From: CAYSWS01 sp964434935 | GTDB taxonomy: Bacteria > Patescibacteriota > WWE3 > UBA101185 > UBA10185 | DNA length: 32,685 nucleotides | NCBI GenBank assembly: GCA_964434935.1 | Contig: CAYSWS010000012.1 | Span: 1-32,685, forward strand | Direction: 5' to 3' | Shown: positions 1 through 6,942 of the stretch, piece by piece | Position numbering within the stretch: position 1 is the stretch's first letter | Layout: the number at the start of each line of letters is the position of its first letter | The notes under the pieces: model-generated | What the model was told of the DNA's origin: nothing | The model's database searches: none | The model's input: the letters and a program-made list of their open reading frames with translations, nothing else | Program-made: the position numbers and the translations under genes

Positions 1-401
1 AGGAATTGCTCGCCCAAACCCCCGCGCAGTTTAGGAGATTTCAGCACGTTGCTCAGGTCCTTCATATCACGCCCGAACTCACTGATACCGCCCAACTCTT
101 TATGCACTTGCTGAATGACCTTGGAAGAATCTTCCAGGCGCTCCCAGATGAGCTTGGTCTGTTCGCTCATGGCCTTGCGCTGGCTACCCAGCTGGTCCTG
201 CAAGGTCTGATTCTGATCTTTGAGACGAGTATCCACCGATCCCTTCATCTCCTTGAGCCACTCCATAAGTATCTTGTTATCTTCTTCGTTGGTCAGGTCG
301 CCTTTGAGCTTTCTCATTTGTGAGGAAACGGCGTAGATAATGATGCCGGCAGCTCCCAGTACCAATAAAGCTAATATCAAAAGTGTCTGCATTGAGATCA
401 T
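1..401 (-). CDS. rmuC: DNA recombination protein RmuC family, N-terminal part (cut by window edge)
   Basis: The reverse strand encodes about 133 residues that begin MISMQTLLILALLVLG and run off the left edge. An N-terminal membrane helix (about residues 4-22) is followed by a long charged, Gln-rich helical stretch typical of a coiled coil. The last visible residues, SNVLKSPKLRGGLGEQFL, match the conserved entry to the RmuC nuclease-like core (the family usually shows RGxWGE or close variants). RmuC proteins are membrane-anchored and limit DNA inversions and rearrangements; the biochemical activity is not settled. The start at 401 is favoured because a TAAAAT box lies 6 bases upstream, preceded by TGA as in an extended -10 element. 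An in-frame ATG at 392 is the alternative. The catalytic domain is outside the window, so its integrity cannot be judged. Confidence 0.82.
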   Translation of the reverse strand, partial: MISMQTLLILALLVLGAAGIIIYAVSSQMRKLKGDLTNEEDNKILMEWLKEMKGSVDTRLKDQNQTLQDQLGSQRKAMSEQTKLIWERLEDSSKVIQQVHKELGGISEFGRDMKDLSNVLKSPKLRGGLGEQF

Positions 402-407
402 GTGCCT

Positions 408-413
408 ATTTTA
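408..413 (-). promoter_or_regulatory. -10 box of rmuC
   Basis: TAAAAT on the reverse strand, preceded by TGA (extended -10 form TGn). It ends 6 bases before the ATG at 401, which predicts a leaderless transcript. I see no -35 element at the usual distance and no Shine-Dalgarno sequence. Confidence 0.5.
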
Positions 414-454
414 TCAGACTGGAAAAATTAAGCGAGGATGATGGAATTTAGTGT

Positions 455-460
455 TATTAT
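455..460 (+). promoter_or_regulatory. -10 box of the small membrane protein gene
   Basis: TATTAT preceded by TGT (extended -10). It ends 6 bases before the GTG at 467, again the spacing of a leaderless mRNA. No Shine-Dalgarno sequence is present. Confidence 0.45.
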
Positions 461-466
461 CGTATT

Positions 467-829
467 GTGCCCAAATTCTTATACACAATTATATTTTTAT
501 CAGTGTTATTTTGGGCTCTTTTTGCTAAGCATGTTTTTTATGTGGAACCAAACAGTCTGGATGCTATTTTGATCTTCCATCTGCTGTTGTTCCTGGCGCT
601 CATGTCTACGTTGTCTCTGCCCTTCTATTTTTATTTTCATGTCAGAGCGCCCACGTTTAGTAATTTAAGATTTCTTTATCGAAAAAGCATCAAATGGTCT
701 ACTTATCTGGCTTTTGGCATAGTTTCCTTCATGATCCTCAGGGCTTTCAATTTGGATAACATCGTCAATATAACCCTGTTTCTCATCATGTATGTGCTGG
801 CCTTTTTACAAATGCGCACAAAAAGGTAA
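467..829 (+). CDS. Small integral membrane protein of unknown function
   Basis: A 120-residue protein that is almost entirely hydrophobic, with about four membrane helices (near residues 4-22, 30-55, 75-92 and 97-115) and a short basic end, MRTKR. I do not recognise the family. The only plausible start is the GTG at 467, supported by a TATTAT box 6 bases upstream. It lies divergent from rmuC and 18 bases upstream of metG, which has its own -10 box inside the end of this gene, so the two need not be co-transcribed. There are no obvious catalytic motifs; aromatic and Leu-rich helices suggest a structural or accessory membrane role, but nothing in the sequence fixes a function. Confidence 0.6.
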   Translation: MPKFLYTIIFLSVLFWALFAKHVFYVEPNSLDAILIFHLLLFLALMSTLSLPFYFYFHVRAPTFSNLRFLYRKSIKWSTYLAFGIVSFMILRAFNLDNIVNITLFLIMYVLAFLQMRTKR

Positions 830-832
830 AAT
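827..832 (+). promoter_or_regulatory. -10 box of metG
   Basis: TAAAAT preceded by GG, overlapping the stop of the upstream gene and lying 15 bases before the metG ATG. A TTTACA (805-810) sits 16 bases upstream and could be a -35 element. The predicted leader is under 10 bases, with no Shine-Dalgarno sequence. Confidence 0.45.
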
Positions 833-847
833 ACTCACCATAAAGAT

Positions 848-2275
848 ATGAACAATAAAGTTTTTATCACCACCGCCATAGACTACACCAACGACGTCAT
901 CCACGCCGGACATGCCTATGAGAAGATCCTGGCCGACAGTATTGCCAGGTATTACAGGGCACTTTTAGGTAAGGACAAGGTTTTGTTCACTACAGGTACG
1001 GATGAGCATGGCACCACCAGCGAGAAAGCCGCCAAGGAAAAGGGGGTTGATCCACTAACTCATGTCACCAATATTTCTCAAGCTAACAAAAAGGAAATTG
1101 ATTCTCTTAACATCTCTTACGATAGATTCATCAGGACCACGGACAAGGATCACGAGAAAATAGCCGCCGAATTCTTTGCCGCTTCATTTGCCAACGATGA
1201 CATTTATAAGGCTAAATATGAAGGCTTCTATTGTGAAGGCTGCGAATCGCACAAAACATTGTCCGAACTAAATGAGGCGGGTCAATGCCCGAACCACCCC
1301 ACCAGGGAGATACAAAAACTTGATGAGGATAACTTCTTTTTCAAATGGTCAAAATATGAGGATTTCTTGAAAGAGCTGATAACCACCAACAAGCTGCTCA
1401 TCCTGCCGGAGGGCAAAAGATCGGAAATGCTGGCTTTTCTGGATTCGGGCCTCAACGACATCACTGTCTCCCGTCCCAAGTATAAAGTTTCTTGGGGCAT
1501 CACCACGCCCAACGATCCTGATCAAGTAATTTATGTCTGGTTCGATGCTCTGATCAATTACTACACGGAAGGCTCGCAAAAAGGTTTTTGGAACGACGAG
1601 ACCAGGATCATTCACTTTGTGGGCAAGGACATAGCCCGTTGGCACACACTACTGTGGCCGGCCATGCTAAAAAGTGTAGGATGCAAACTTCCGGACGTGG
1701 TGTATGTGCACGGATTTTTAAATCTGGAAGGTCAGAAGATCAGCAAGTCTTTGGGAAATGTTATTCGACCAAGTGAGCTCGTCAAGGAATATGGTGTAGA
1801 TACCACCAGGTACTATCTTCTGAAGTACGGTCCCATGGGCGAAGACGCCGATCTTTATCGGGAGCATCTGAAGGAAGTGTATAACGGGGAGCTAGCTAAC
1901 GGGTTAGGCAACTCCGTATCCAGAGTGGCCAAGATGGCGGAAAGATCCGGGCTTGAGTTTCCGGTGGCAAAAAGTCAGAAAACCAAACCGGACCCGGAAT
2001 TGTTCGAACCTATAAAGGATTTTAGAGTGGACCTGGTGCTGCAAAATATTTGGAAGAAGCTGGCAGAGCTGGATAAGCACATCAATGACAATGAGCCCTG
2101 GTCTATAACGGATAAAAAGAAGCTGGAGAAAGTTCTCAGCTTTGAGGTTTCTCAGGTGCGGGAGGTTGGCAGACAGATAGAGCCGTTCTTGCCGGAGACA
2201 GCGGAGAAGATACGTGAGCAGTTCGAACAGCCGGCCGTAAAAGCAGGGGAAGCGCTATTCCCTAGGATTAAATAG
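848..2275 (+). CDS. metG: Methionyl-tRNA synthetase
   Basis: A 475-residue cytoplasmic class I synthetase that charges tRNA-Met with methionine. The HIGH signature is HAGH at residues 19-22 and the KMSKS loop is KISKS at 297-301. The connective-peptide domain carries one zinc knuckle, C129-x2-C132 and C147-x2-H150, the single-knuckle arrangement known from the Thermus-type enzyme. The anticodon-binding helical domain follows. The C-terminal tRNA-binding/dimerisation domain found in E. coli MetG is absent; the protein ends soon after the helical domain, as in the short MetG group. The ATG at 848 fits the family N-terminus (KVFITTAIDYTND). tatD follows 22 bases downstream with its own -10 box. 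Confidence 0.96.
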   Translation: MNNKVFITTAIDYTNDVIHAGHAYEKILADSIARYYRALLGKDKVLFTTGTDEHGTTSEKAAKEKGVDPLTHVTNISQANKKEIDSLNISYDRFIRTTDKDHEKIAAEFFAASFANDDIYKAKYEGFYCEGCESHKTLSELNEAGQCPNHPTREIQKLDEDNFFFKWSKYEDFLKELITTNKLLILPEGKRSEMLAFLDSGLNDITVSRPKYKVSWGITTPNDPDQVIYVWFDALINYYTEGSQKGFWNDETRIIHFVGKDIARWHTLLWPAMLKSVGCKLPDVVYVHGFLNLEGQKISKSLGNVIRPSELVKEYGVDTTRYYLLKYGPMGEDADLYREHLKEVYNGELANGLGNSVSRVAKMAERSGLEFPVAKSQKTKPDPELFEPIKDFRVDLVLQNIWKKLAELDKHINDNEPWSITDKKKLEKVLSFEVSQVREVGRQIEPFLPETAEKIREQFEQPAVKAGEALFPRIK

Positions 2276-2285
2276 GTCCAGGTAA

Positions 2286-2291
2286 TATACT
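2286..2291 (+). promoter_or_regulatory. -10 box of tatD
   Basis: TATACT ending 6 bases before the ATG at 2298; an overlapping GGTAATAT reading (TAATAT at 2283-2288) would give 9 bases. Either predicts a leaderless or nearly leaderless mRNA. No Shine-Dalgarno sequence is visible. Confidence 0.45.
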
Positions 2292-2297
2292 ATAAGT

Positions 2298-3089
2298 ATG
2301 CTTATAGATTCCCATTGCCACCTGCCCGACAAAAGATACGAACTTGATCCTGCCCAAATAATCAAAGAAGCTGCCGGGGAAGGTGTGGAAAAGATCATTT
2401 CTGTAGGCACCTCGTTGCAAAGCAGTCGCGATGTTCTAAAGTTGGCCAAAGAATTTAATAATGTTTACGCTGTGATCGGTGTTTATCCTCATGAAGACCT
2501 GGATAAAAGTTTGTCCGAGATCGAGACCGGCCTCAAGGAGATCCTAAATTCTTCCCGCACCCAGATCGTGGGTATTGGAGAGTGCGGTCTGGATGTTCCT
2601 CAAGGAGATCCGGGGTACAAAACCAGGAACATTGAAGAACAAAGGGAGTTGTTCAAGCTGCAATTGGGGTTAGCCTCCCAAAGAGGTCTGCCGGTGGTTT
2701 TACACAACAGGCACGCCGACACGGAAATGCTGGACGTTTTGGAGTTATTCAGGACAACCAAGCTTACAGGTGTGGCTCATTGCTTTGCCTCCGATTGGGA
2801 AGTGGCCAAAGACCTGCTGCACATGAACTACTATGTCTCCTTTTCCGCCACGGTGACCTATCCTTCGGCGGACAAGCTGCTGCTGGAGGCGGCCAAGAAT
2901 ATTCCCAGGGACAGACTCATAGTGGAAACCGACGCCCCGTATCTACCTCCCCAAGGGCACAGAGGGGAAATAAATTATCCCAAATATGTTAAAATAACGG
3001 CCGCAAAAATTGCCAGCATAAGAAATTCTTCCTTGGAAGAGATCGAAGGATACACTTATCAGAACACCTGCCGCTTGTTCAATCTATGA
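2298..3089 (+). CDS. tatD: TatD family metal-dependent hydrolase (DNase)
   Basis: A 263-residue TIM-barrel amidohydrolase-fold protein. The metal ligands expected for TatD enzymes are all present: H6 and H8 in DSHCHLPD, E95 in GIGECGLD, H136 in VVLHNRH, H161 in GVAHCF and D212 in VETDAPYLPP. Family members are 3'-5' exonucleases or DNases linked to DNA repair and turnover, although substrates vary. The length is typical. The end overlaps the start of the next gene by ATGA (3086-3089), so translation of the glycosyltransferase is probably coupled to it. tatD commonly sits next to metG in bacteria, as here. Confidence 0.93.
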   Translation: MLIDSHCHLPDKRYELDPAQIIKEAAGEGVEKIISVGTSLQSSRDVLKLAKEFNNVYAVIGVYPHEDLDKSLSEIETGLKEILNSSRTQIVGIGECGLDVPQGDPGYKTRNIEEQRELFKLQLGLASQRGLPVVLHNRHADTEMLDVLELFRTTKLTGVAHCFASDWEVAKDLLHMNYYVSFSATVTYPSADKLLLEAAKNIPRDRLIVETDAPYLPPQGHRGEINYPKYVKITAAKIASIRNSSLEEIEGYTYQNTCRLFNL

Positions 3090-4639
3090 ATCTTACAGAT
3101 CTGGAAAAGAATGATAAATTTGTGCAAAGACTGGGTGAAATAATCCCGGGGGTATTGACGTGGATCGTGATCCTAAGCCCGGTCTGGCTGGGACTTTTGT
3201 ATCCCCAAGCCATGGTCTATGTGCTCACTTTTCTGACCTTGTATTGGTCATACCTGGCTATTATGAACACTTTTGGTCTGGCCATCGGGTATCCCAGATA
3301 CAGAAAAGAGATGGCCGAAGATTGGTACAAGAAATGCACCGAACTGGATTTTAAAAGCTTGCCCGATAAAGAGACCCTTCCCGCCAACCTAAGCGAACTA
3401 AAACATTTTATCCTCATTCCCTGTGTGAATGAACCTTATGGTGTACTAAACGATTCTTTTAGCGCCCTGCTTGATCAAACCTATCCCACCAGCTCGTTCA
3501 CGCTTGTCTACACCATCGAAGAGAAATATGCCAAAGAAACCAAGAATGTCATAAAAAAGATCGTGCTTCCGCATAAAGAAAAGTTTGATAATGTCTTAAT
3601 TTACATTCATCCTAAAGGCATACCGGGCGAAGCTAAGGGAGTAGGCGGGGCTAACAGGACCTGGGGGGCTAGCCGCGCCGTGAAATATTTGCAAAAAGCC
3701 GGATATGACATAAAGAACTTCATCTTCTCTTCTTTTGATGCCGACCACATTCCCGATAAACAATACATGGCCAGGCTTTCATATTTACATCTCACTACGG
3801 ACAAGAGAAACAATCATTTTTATTCCACGGCCGTGCATCTGTTCAACAACAATCACTGGCGCGTACCTTCCATGCCCAGGATCGAAGCCAACTTTGTTAC
3901 CTTAGGCACGCTTTCCCACAGGAGCCTGCCTTGGGGTCTAAGCAGCTTGACCAAAGATACTTTTGCCGCTTATTCGTGTTCGCTGCAGACTCTGGTAGAT
4001 TGCGATTTTTGGGATGTTCAGCTGGGTGTTGACGACACACTTTTTTTCTGGAGGGCTTTTTATGTCAGGGATGGAGATTTTTCCCTGGCCCAGCACTTTA
4101 TTCCTTACTCAGCCGACGCTGTGGAAGGCAAGAATTATTGGGACGCTCACAAAAGTTTGTACAAACAACTACTTAGGTGGGGCTGGGGAGTCATGGAAGT
4201 ACCACTTTCGTTAAAAGTATTTATAAAGAGTAAGAAGATCCCTTTTTCCAAAAAATTGCTTTGGATCTACGATCATTTTAAGACGAGGATCATTTTGGTC
4301 AACATAGTCTATTTACTAACTTTTGGTTTTGCCATTTTGACTTTTGTGAACCCGGCTGTGAAACAAAGCAGTTTTGCCTACAGTTTGCCCGATGCCATGA
4401 GCTGGGTTCTGACCTTCACCCTAGTATTTTTGATCCCACCAACTTATTACAGGGCTAAACTTACTCCTCCCATGCCCAAAGATTGGCCAATAATGAAAAA
4501 ATTACTTATAAATTTAGAAGGTATGGTGGTAGTAGTGAACCTTTTAACTTTTTCCTTCTTTCCTTTTGTCGATGCCCAGACAAGAATGATGCTGGGTAAA
4601 AAGATGAAAGATTTGTATCACACTCCAAAAGTTCGTTAA
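3086..4639 (+). CDS. Membrane-bound family 2 glycosyltransferase
   Basis: A 517-residue processive-type GT2 protein. Two N-terminal membrane helices (about 20-66) precede a cytoplasmic GT-A domain beginning KHFILIPCVNEP. The nucleotide-binding DxD motif is D218-A-D220 (SSFDADH), the acceptor-site acidic pair is D316-D317 (LGVDDTLF), and the product-binding motif is QLLRW at 361-365 (the Q/RxxRW motif of cellulose-synthase-like enzymes). About three more membrane helices complete the C-terminus (roughly 395-495). It probably elongates or exports a surface polysaccharide; donor and product cannot be read from the sequence. It overlaps tatD by four bases and is followed 15 bases later by a WecA/MraY-type transferase, which suggests a glycan role. 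Confidence 0.88.
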   Translation: MNLTDLEKNDKFVQRLGEIIPGVLTWIVILSPVWLGLLYPQAMVYVLTFLTLYWSYLAIMNTFGLAIGYPRYRKEMAEDWYKKCTELDFKSLPDKETLPANLSELKHFILIPCVNEPYGVLNDSFSALLDQTYPTSSFTLVYTIEEKYAKETKNVIKKIVLPHKEKFDNVLIYIHPKGIPGEAKGVGGANRTWGASRAVKYLQKAGYDIKNFIFSSFDADHIPDKQYMARLSYLHLTTDKRNNHFYSTAVHLFNNNHWRVPSMPRIEANFVTLGTLSHRSLPWGLSSLTKDTFAAYSCSLQTLVDCDFWDVQLGVDDTLFFWRAFYVRDGDFSLAQHFIPYSADAVEGKNYWDAHKSLYKQLLRWGWGVMEVPLSLKVFIKSKKIPFSKKLLWIYDHFKTRIILVNIVYLLTFGFAILTFVNPAVKQSSFAYSLPDAMSWVLTFTLVFLIPPTYYRAKLTPPMPKDWPIMKKLLINLEGMVVVVNLLTFSFFPFVDAQTRMMLGKKMKDLYHTPKVR

Positions 4640-4645
4640 TATAAG
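4640..4645 (+). promoter_or_regulatory. Possible -10 box of the WecA-type gene
   Basis: TATAAG starts right after the stop of the glycosyltransferase gene and ends 9 bases before the ATG at 4655. One mismatch to consensus, no clear -35 and no Shine-Dalgarno sequence. It would allow separate leaderless transcription, but read-through from upstream is equally possible. Confidence 0.35.
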
Positions 4646-4654
4646 CATACGTTT

Positions 4655-6172
4655 ATGGAAAATCCGCTAACACCAATTATTAATAAGATCGTTTACAGTA
4701 AAGCTCACGCCAAGATCAAAAAAACTTTACTGGACCTGAAAAAGAGATTTTCCGAAAAGATCATTGGCATTATATTGGTAAACCTGGCCATTGCCGCTTT
4801 TCAGCTTATATATTTAAAGATTAGATTTACCTTTATCAACTCCCAAGTGCCTTTTTGGTATACCAAGCTTTGGGGCGATTACCAGCTGGCGGACAGATAC
4901 TGGCTCTATTCCATACCGGCGGCTTCGCTGGCGATCGTGGCTTTGGGACTTTTGCTCACTATTCCTGTGAGAAGATACTACGTGCGTTACGGCGTGTCTC
5001 TGATAGGGTTTTTTACTATTTTCGCAAATATTATACTGACGTTCTCTTTGCTAAGGATAATATTTAATGCTTCAACTCCCTTTGAGCCCCTCGTTAATCC
5101 CGTATATCTGGATCTGCTGGTGCCGGGTCTCTTGGCCTTTATAGCCATGCATTTTATTCTTCCCAGGTTCATAAGCTATGCCAAGGAAAAGGACTTGGTG
5201 ACGAGCCCGGAGATACATTCTCATCCGGGGATGCTTCTCTCAGAGCCGTCAGCCAGAGGAGGCGGATTTGTTTACGGTATGGTGTTCTTGATCATGGCTG
5301 CGGTTTTTGTTGGTTTTCCTTCCAACTTAGCGGCATTCTACGGAGCGCTGTTTTTGATCTCTCTTTTGGGCATATTCGACGATTATCAGAACACGCATGT
5401 GGAGTCCAAATTAAGATTTATGGAAAATCCCTTGATCAGATTAGGGCTACTAATTTTGGTAGTGTCTGCGGTGGCTATATCCGGAGTTAACATACCTTTC
5501 ATTTCCAGTCCGTTTGGTGAGGGTGCACTATTTTTCAATTCGCAGATAATTTCAGCTATCTTTACCACTATTTGGATCGTGTGGGTTTTAAATGTTTTGT
5601 CCTGGTCGAACGGTATAGACGGCCAGTACGCAGGCATAGTGGGTATTGTCAGCTTTCTCATCATACTTTTGGCTTTGAGATTCCATCCCTTAAAGATCGA
5701 TGATATGCGGGTGGCTATTCTAGCAGCTATTTCTGCGGGCTTAAGCTTTGGTCTTATCAGATACACGTGGCATCCCTCCAAAATATTGTGGGGATTTGGT
5801 GCCATGTCAGCCGGCTTGGTATTGGCGGTCCTGTCCATATTAATAAACAGCAAGATCTTAACTTCCATTGTCATTATCTTGGTACCTTTTCTGGACGCTT
5901 TTGTGACGGTTCTACGCAGAGTCCTTCAGGGTAAGAACCCGTTAAAGGGGGATAGGGGGCACCTGCATCATATTTTGCTGAACAGGGGCTGGAGCGTAAG
6001 AAGGATCGCCGTTTTTTATTGGGCGACCACTCTGGTTTTTGGTGGTATTGGATATTTAACAGCCGAAAAATTGACCATACAGATGGGTTTGATACTCTTG
6101 GGTTTGGTAGCCTTTATAATCATCATGCTGAACGTGAGATTAAAAAAGGATATAATATCCCCCGAAAGTTAA
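4655..6172 (+). CDS. Polyprenyl-phosphate sugar-1-phosphate transferase (WecA/TagO/MraY superfamily)
   Basis: A 505-residue polytopic membrane protein. Superfamily motifs are present: a substrate loop HPGMLLSEPSARGGG (residues 190-204), the metal-binding pair D242-D243 in GIFDDYQ, NGIDG at 319-323, and the cytoplasmic histidine motif GDRGHLHH at 432-439. The last motif is typical of the WecA/TagO branch. Such enzymes move a HexNAc-1-phosphate from a UDP-sugar to undecaprenyl phosphate, the first step of many surface glycans. An additional N-terminal region of about 150 residues with some four membrane helices makes it longer than usual WecA (about 350-370 residues). It follows a GT2 gene and probably supplies its lipid-linked primer; this link is inference. 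Confidence 0.88.
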   Translation: MENPLTPIINKIVYSKAHAKIKKTLLDLKKRFSEKIIGIILVNLAIAAFQLIYLKIRFTFINSQVPFWYTKLWGDYQLADRYWLYSIPAASLAIVALGLLLTIPVRRYYVRYGVSLIGFFTIFANIILTFSLLRIIFNASTPFEPLVNPVYLDLLVPGLLAFIAMHFILPRFISYAKEKDLVTSPEIHSHPGMLLSEPSARGGGFVYGMVFLIMAAVFVGFPSNLAAFYGALFLISLLGIFDDYQNTHVESKLRFMENPLIRLGLLILVVSAVAISGVNIPFISSPFGEGALFFNSQIISAIFTTIWIVWVLNVLSWSNGIDGQYAGIVGIVSFLIILLALRFHPLKIDDMRVAILAAISAGLSFGLIRYTWHPSKILWGFGAMSAGLVLAVLSILINSKILTSIVIILVPFLDAFVTVLRRVLQGKNPLKGDRGHLHHILLNRGWSVRRIAVFYWATTLVFGGIGYLTAEKLTIQMGLILLGLVAFIIIMLNVRLKKDIISPES

Positions 6173-6190
6173 TATTTTCTTAATATTGAC

Positions 6191-6219
6191 TTGTATACAC
6201 TAGATCTAGTTTTTAAAAT
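6191..6219 (+). promoter_or_regulatory. Candidate promoter and palindromic operator upstream of the response regulator
   Basis: TTGTAT (6191-6196), a 17-base spacer and TAAAAT (6214-6219) form a plausible sigma-70 promoter 24 bases before the ATG at 6244. The spacer holds a perfect 12-base palindrome, ACTAGATCTAGT (6199-6210), placed where a repressor or autoregulator could block RNA polymerase. Its function is not shown. Confidence 0.35.
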
Positions 6220-6243
6220 TCCTGCCTCTTTAACTTTAGGGAT

Positions 6244-6912
6244 ATGAGGGTGTTGTTTGTAAACAATGATGCCCAATCTGCCGCGGATATGTGCTCAGAA
6301 CTGGATAGACACTATCTGTTGGATGTGGCCGGAAGCGGTGAGGAAGGAGCTTATCTTTCCCAAGTGAATGACTACGCCGCCATAGTGGTTGAGTCTGACC
6401 TGGGAAATATGAAAAACACAGATCTTTGCAGGCTTACTCGTGAAGAGGATCCTAAAACTCCCATAATTGTTTTACTTGATAAGGATGACATAAACGAACG
6501 TTTGGATACGCTGGATTGCGGTGCTGATGCTGTGCTGACCAAACCGGTGGAAGCCCGAGAAGTTGTTGCTTATTTAAGGAGTTTGATCAAAAAGGCCCAT
6601 GGAAAAATGGGCGCTAAGATCCTTAGCGCTGGGGACCTTAGCCTGGACCAGTCGGAAAAGATAGTAAAGAGAATGGGTCGGGAGATCAGACTTTCCAGAA
6701 AGGAATACGAGATCTTGGAGTGTTTGCTGTTGAACAGGGGTAGAGTAGTGTCCAAAGAGAGGTTGCTGGAGCAGGTTTGGGAAGAGGGTTTTGAGACGTT
6801 CTCCAACAAGTTGGAGGTGCATATCAAGGGATTGAGGGATAAGGTTGACCGCCCTTTTGGTAGCGCACTGATAAAGACCGTGCATGGGTTTGGATATAAG
6901 TTGTGTGAATAG
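6244..6912 (+). CDS. OmpR-family response regulator with a degenerate receiver domain
   Basis: A 222-residue protein with a receiver domain (1-118) and a winged-helix OmpR/PhoB DNA-binding domain (about 125-221, ending VHGFGYKLCE). The output domain looks intact: LSRKEYEILECLLLNRGRVVSKE and the recognition-helix region NKLEVHIKGLRDKV are typical. The receiver is atypical. The acidic pocket normally read as E/D-D is N7-N8 (then D9), the phospho-acceptor Asp aligns with E50 (IVVESDLGNM), and the usual Ser/Thr after strand 4 is Leu (IIVLLDKDD). The Lys of the TKP motif is kept. Glu at the acceptor site may mimic a phosphorylated state, so the protein may not depend on a kinase; no histidine kinase gene is in the window. 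It lies directly upstream of the prepilin-like gene and may control it. Confidence 0.88.
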   Translation: MRVLFVNNDAQSAADMCSELDRHYLLDVAGSGEEGAYLSQVNDYAAIVVESDLGNMKNTDLCRLTREEDPKTPIIVLLDKDDINERLDTLDCGADAVLTKPVEAREVVAYLRSLIKKAHGKMGAKILSAGDLSLDQSEKIVKRMGREIRLSRKEYEILECLLLNRGRVVSKERLLEQVWEEGFETFSNKLEVHIKGLRDKVDRPFGSALIKTVHGFGYKLCE

Positions 6913-6942
6913 ACTTAAACCTCATATCCGCCTCGTAATTTT

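Noticed and set aside
6..323. A 105-codon forward frame at the left edge
   Set aside because: It is antisense to the rmuC frame, which has the membrane anchor and the LRGGLGEQ motif.
2298..3089. TGA recoded as glycine or tryptophan, as in some Patescibacteria lineages
   Set aside because: tatD and the Wzz-like gene end with TGA at natural protein ends with overlapping ATGA starts, and no conserved Gly or Trp position is encoded by TGA.
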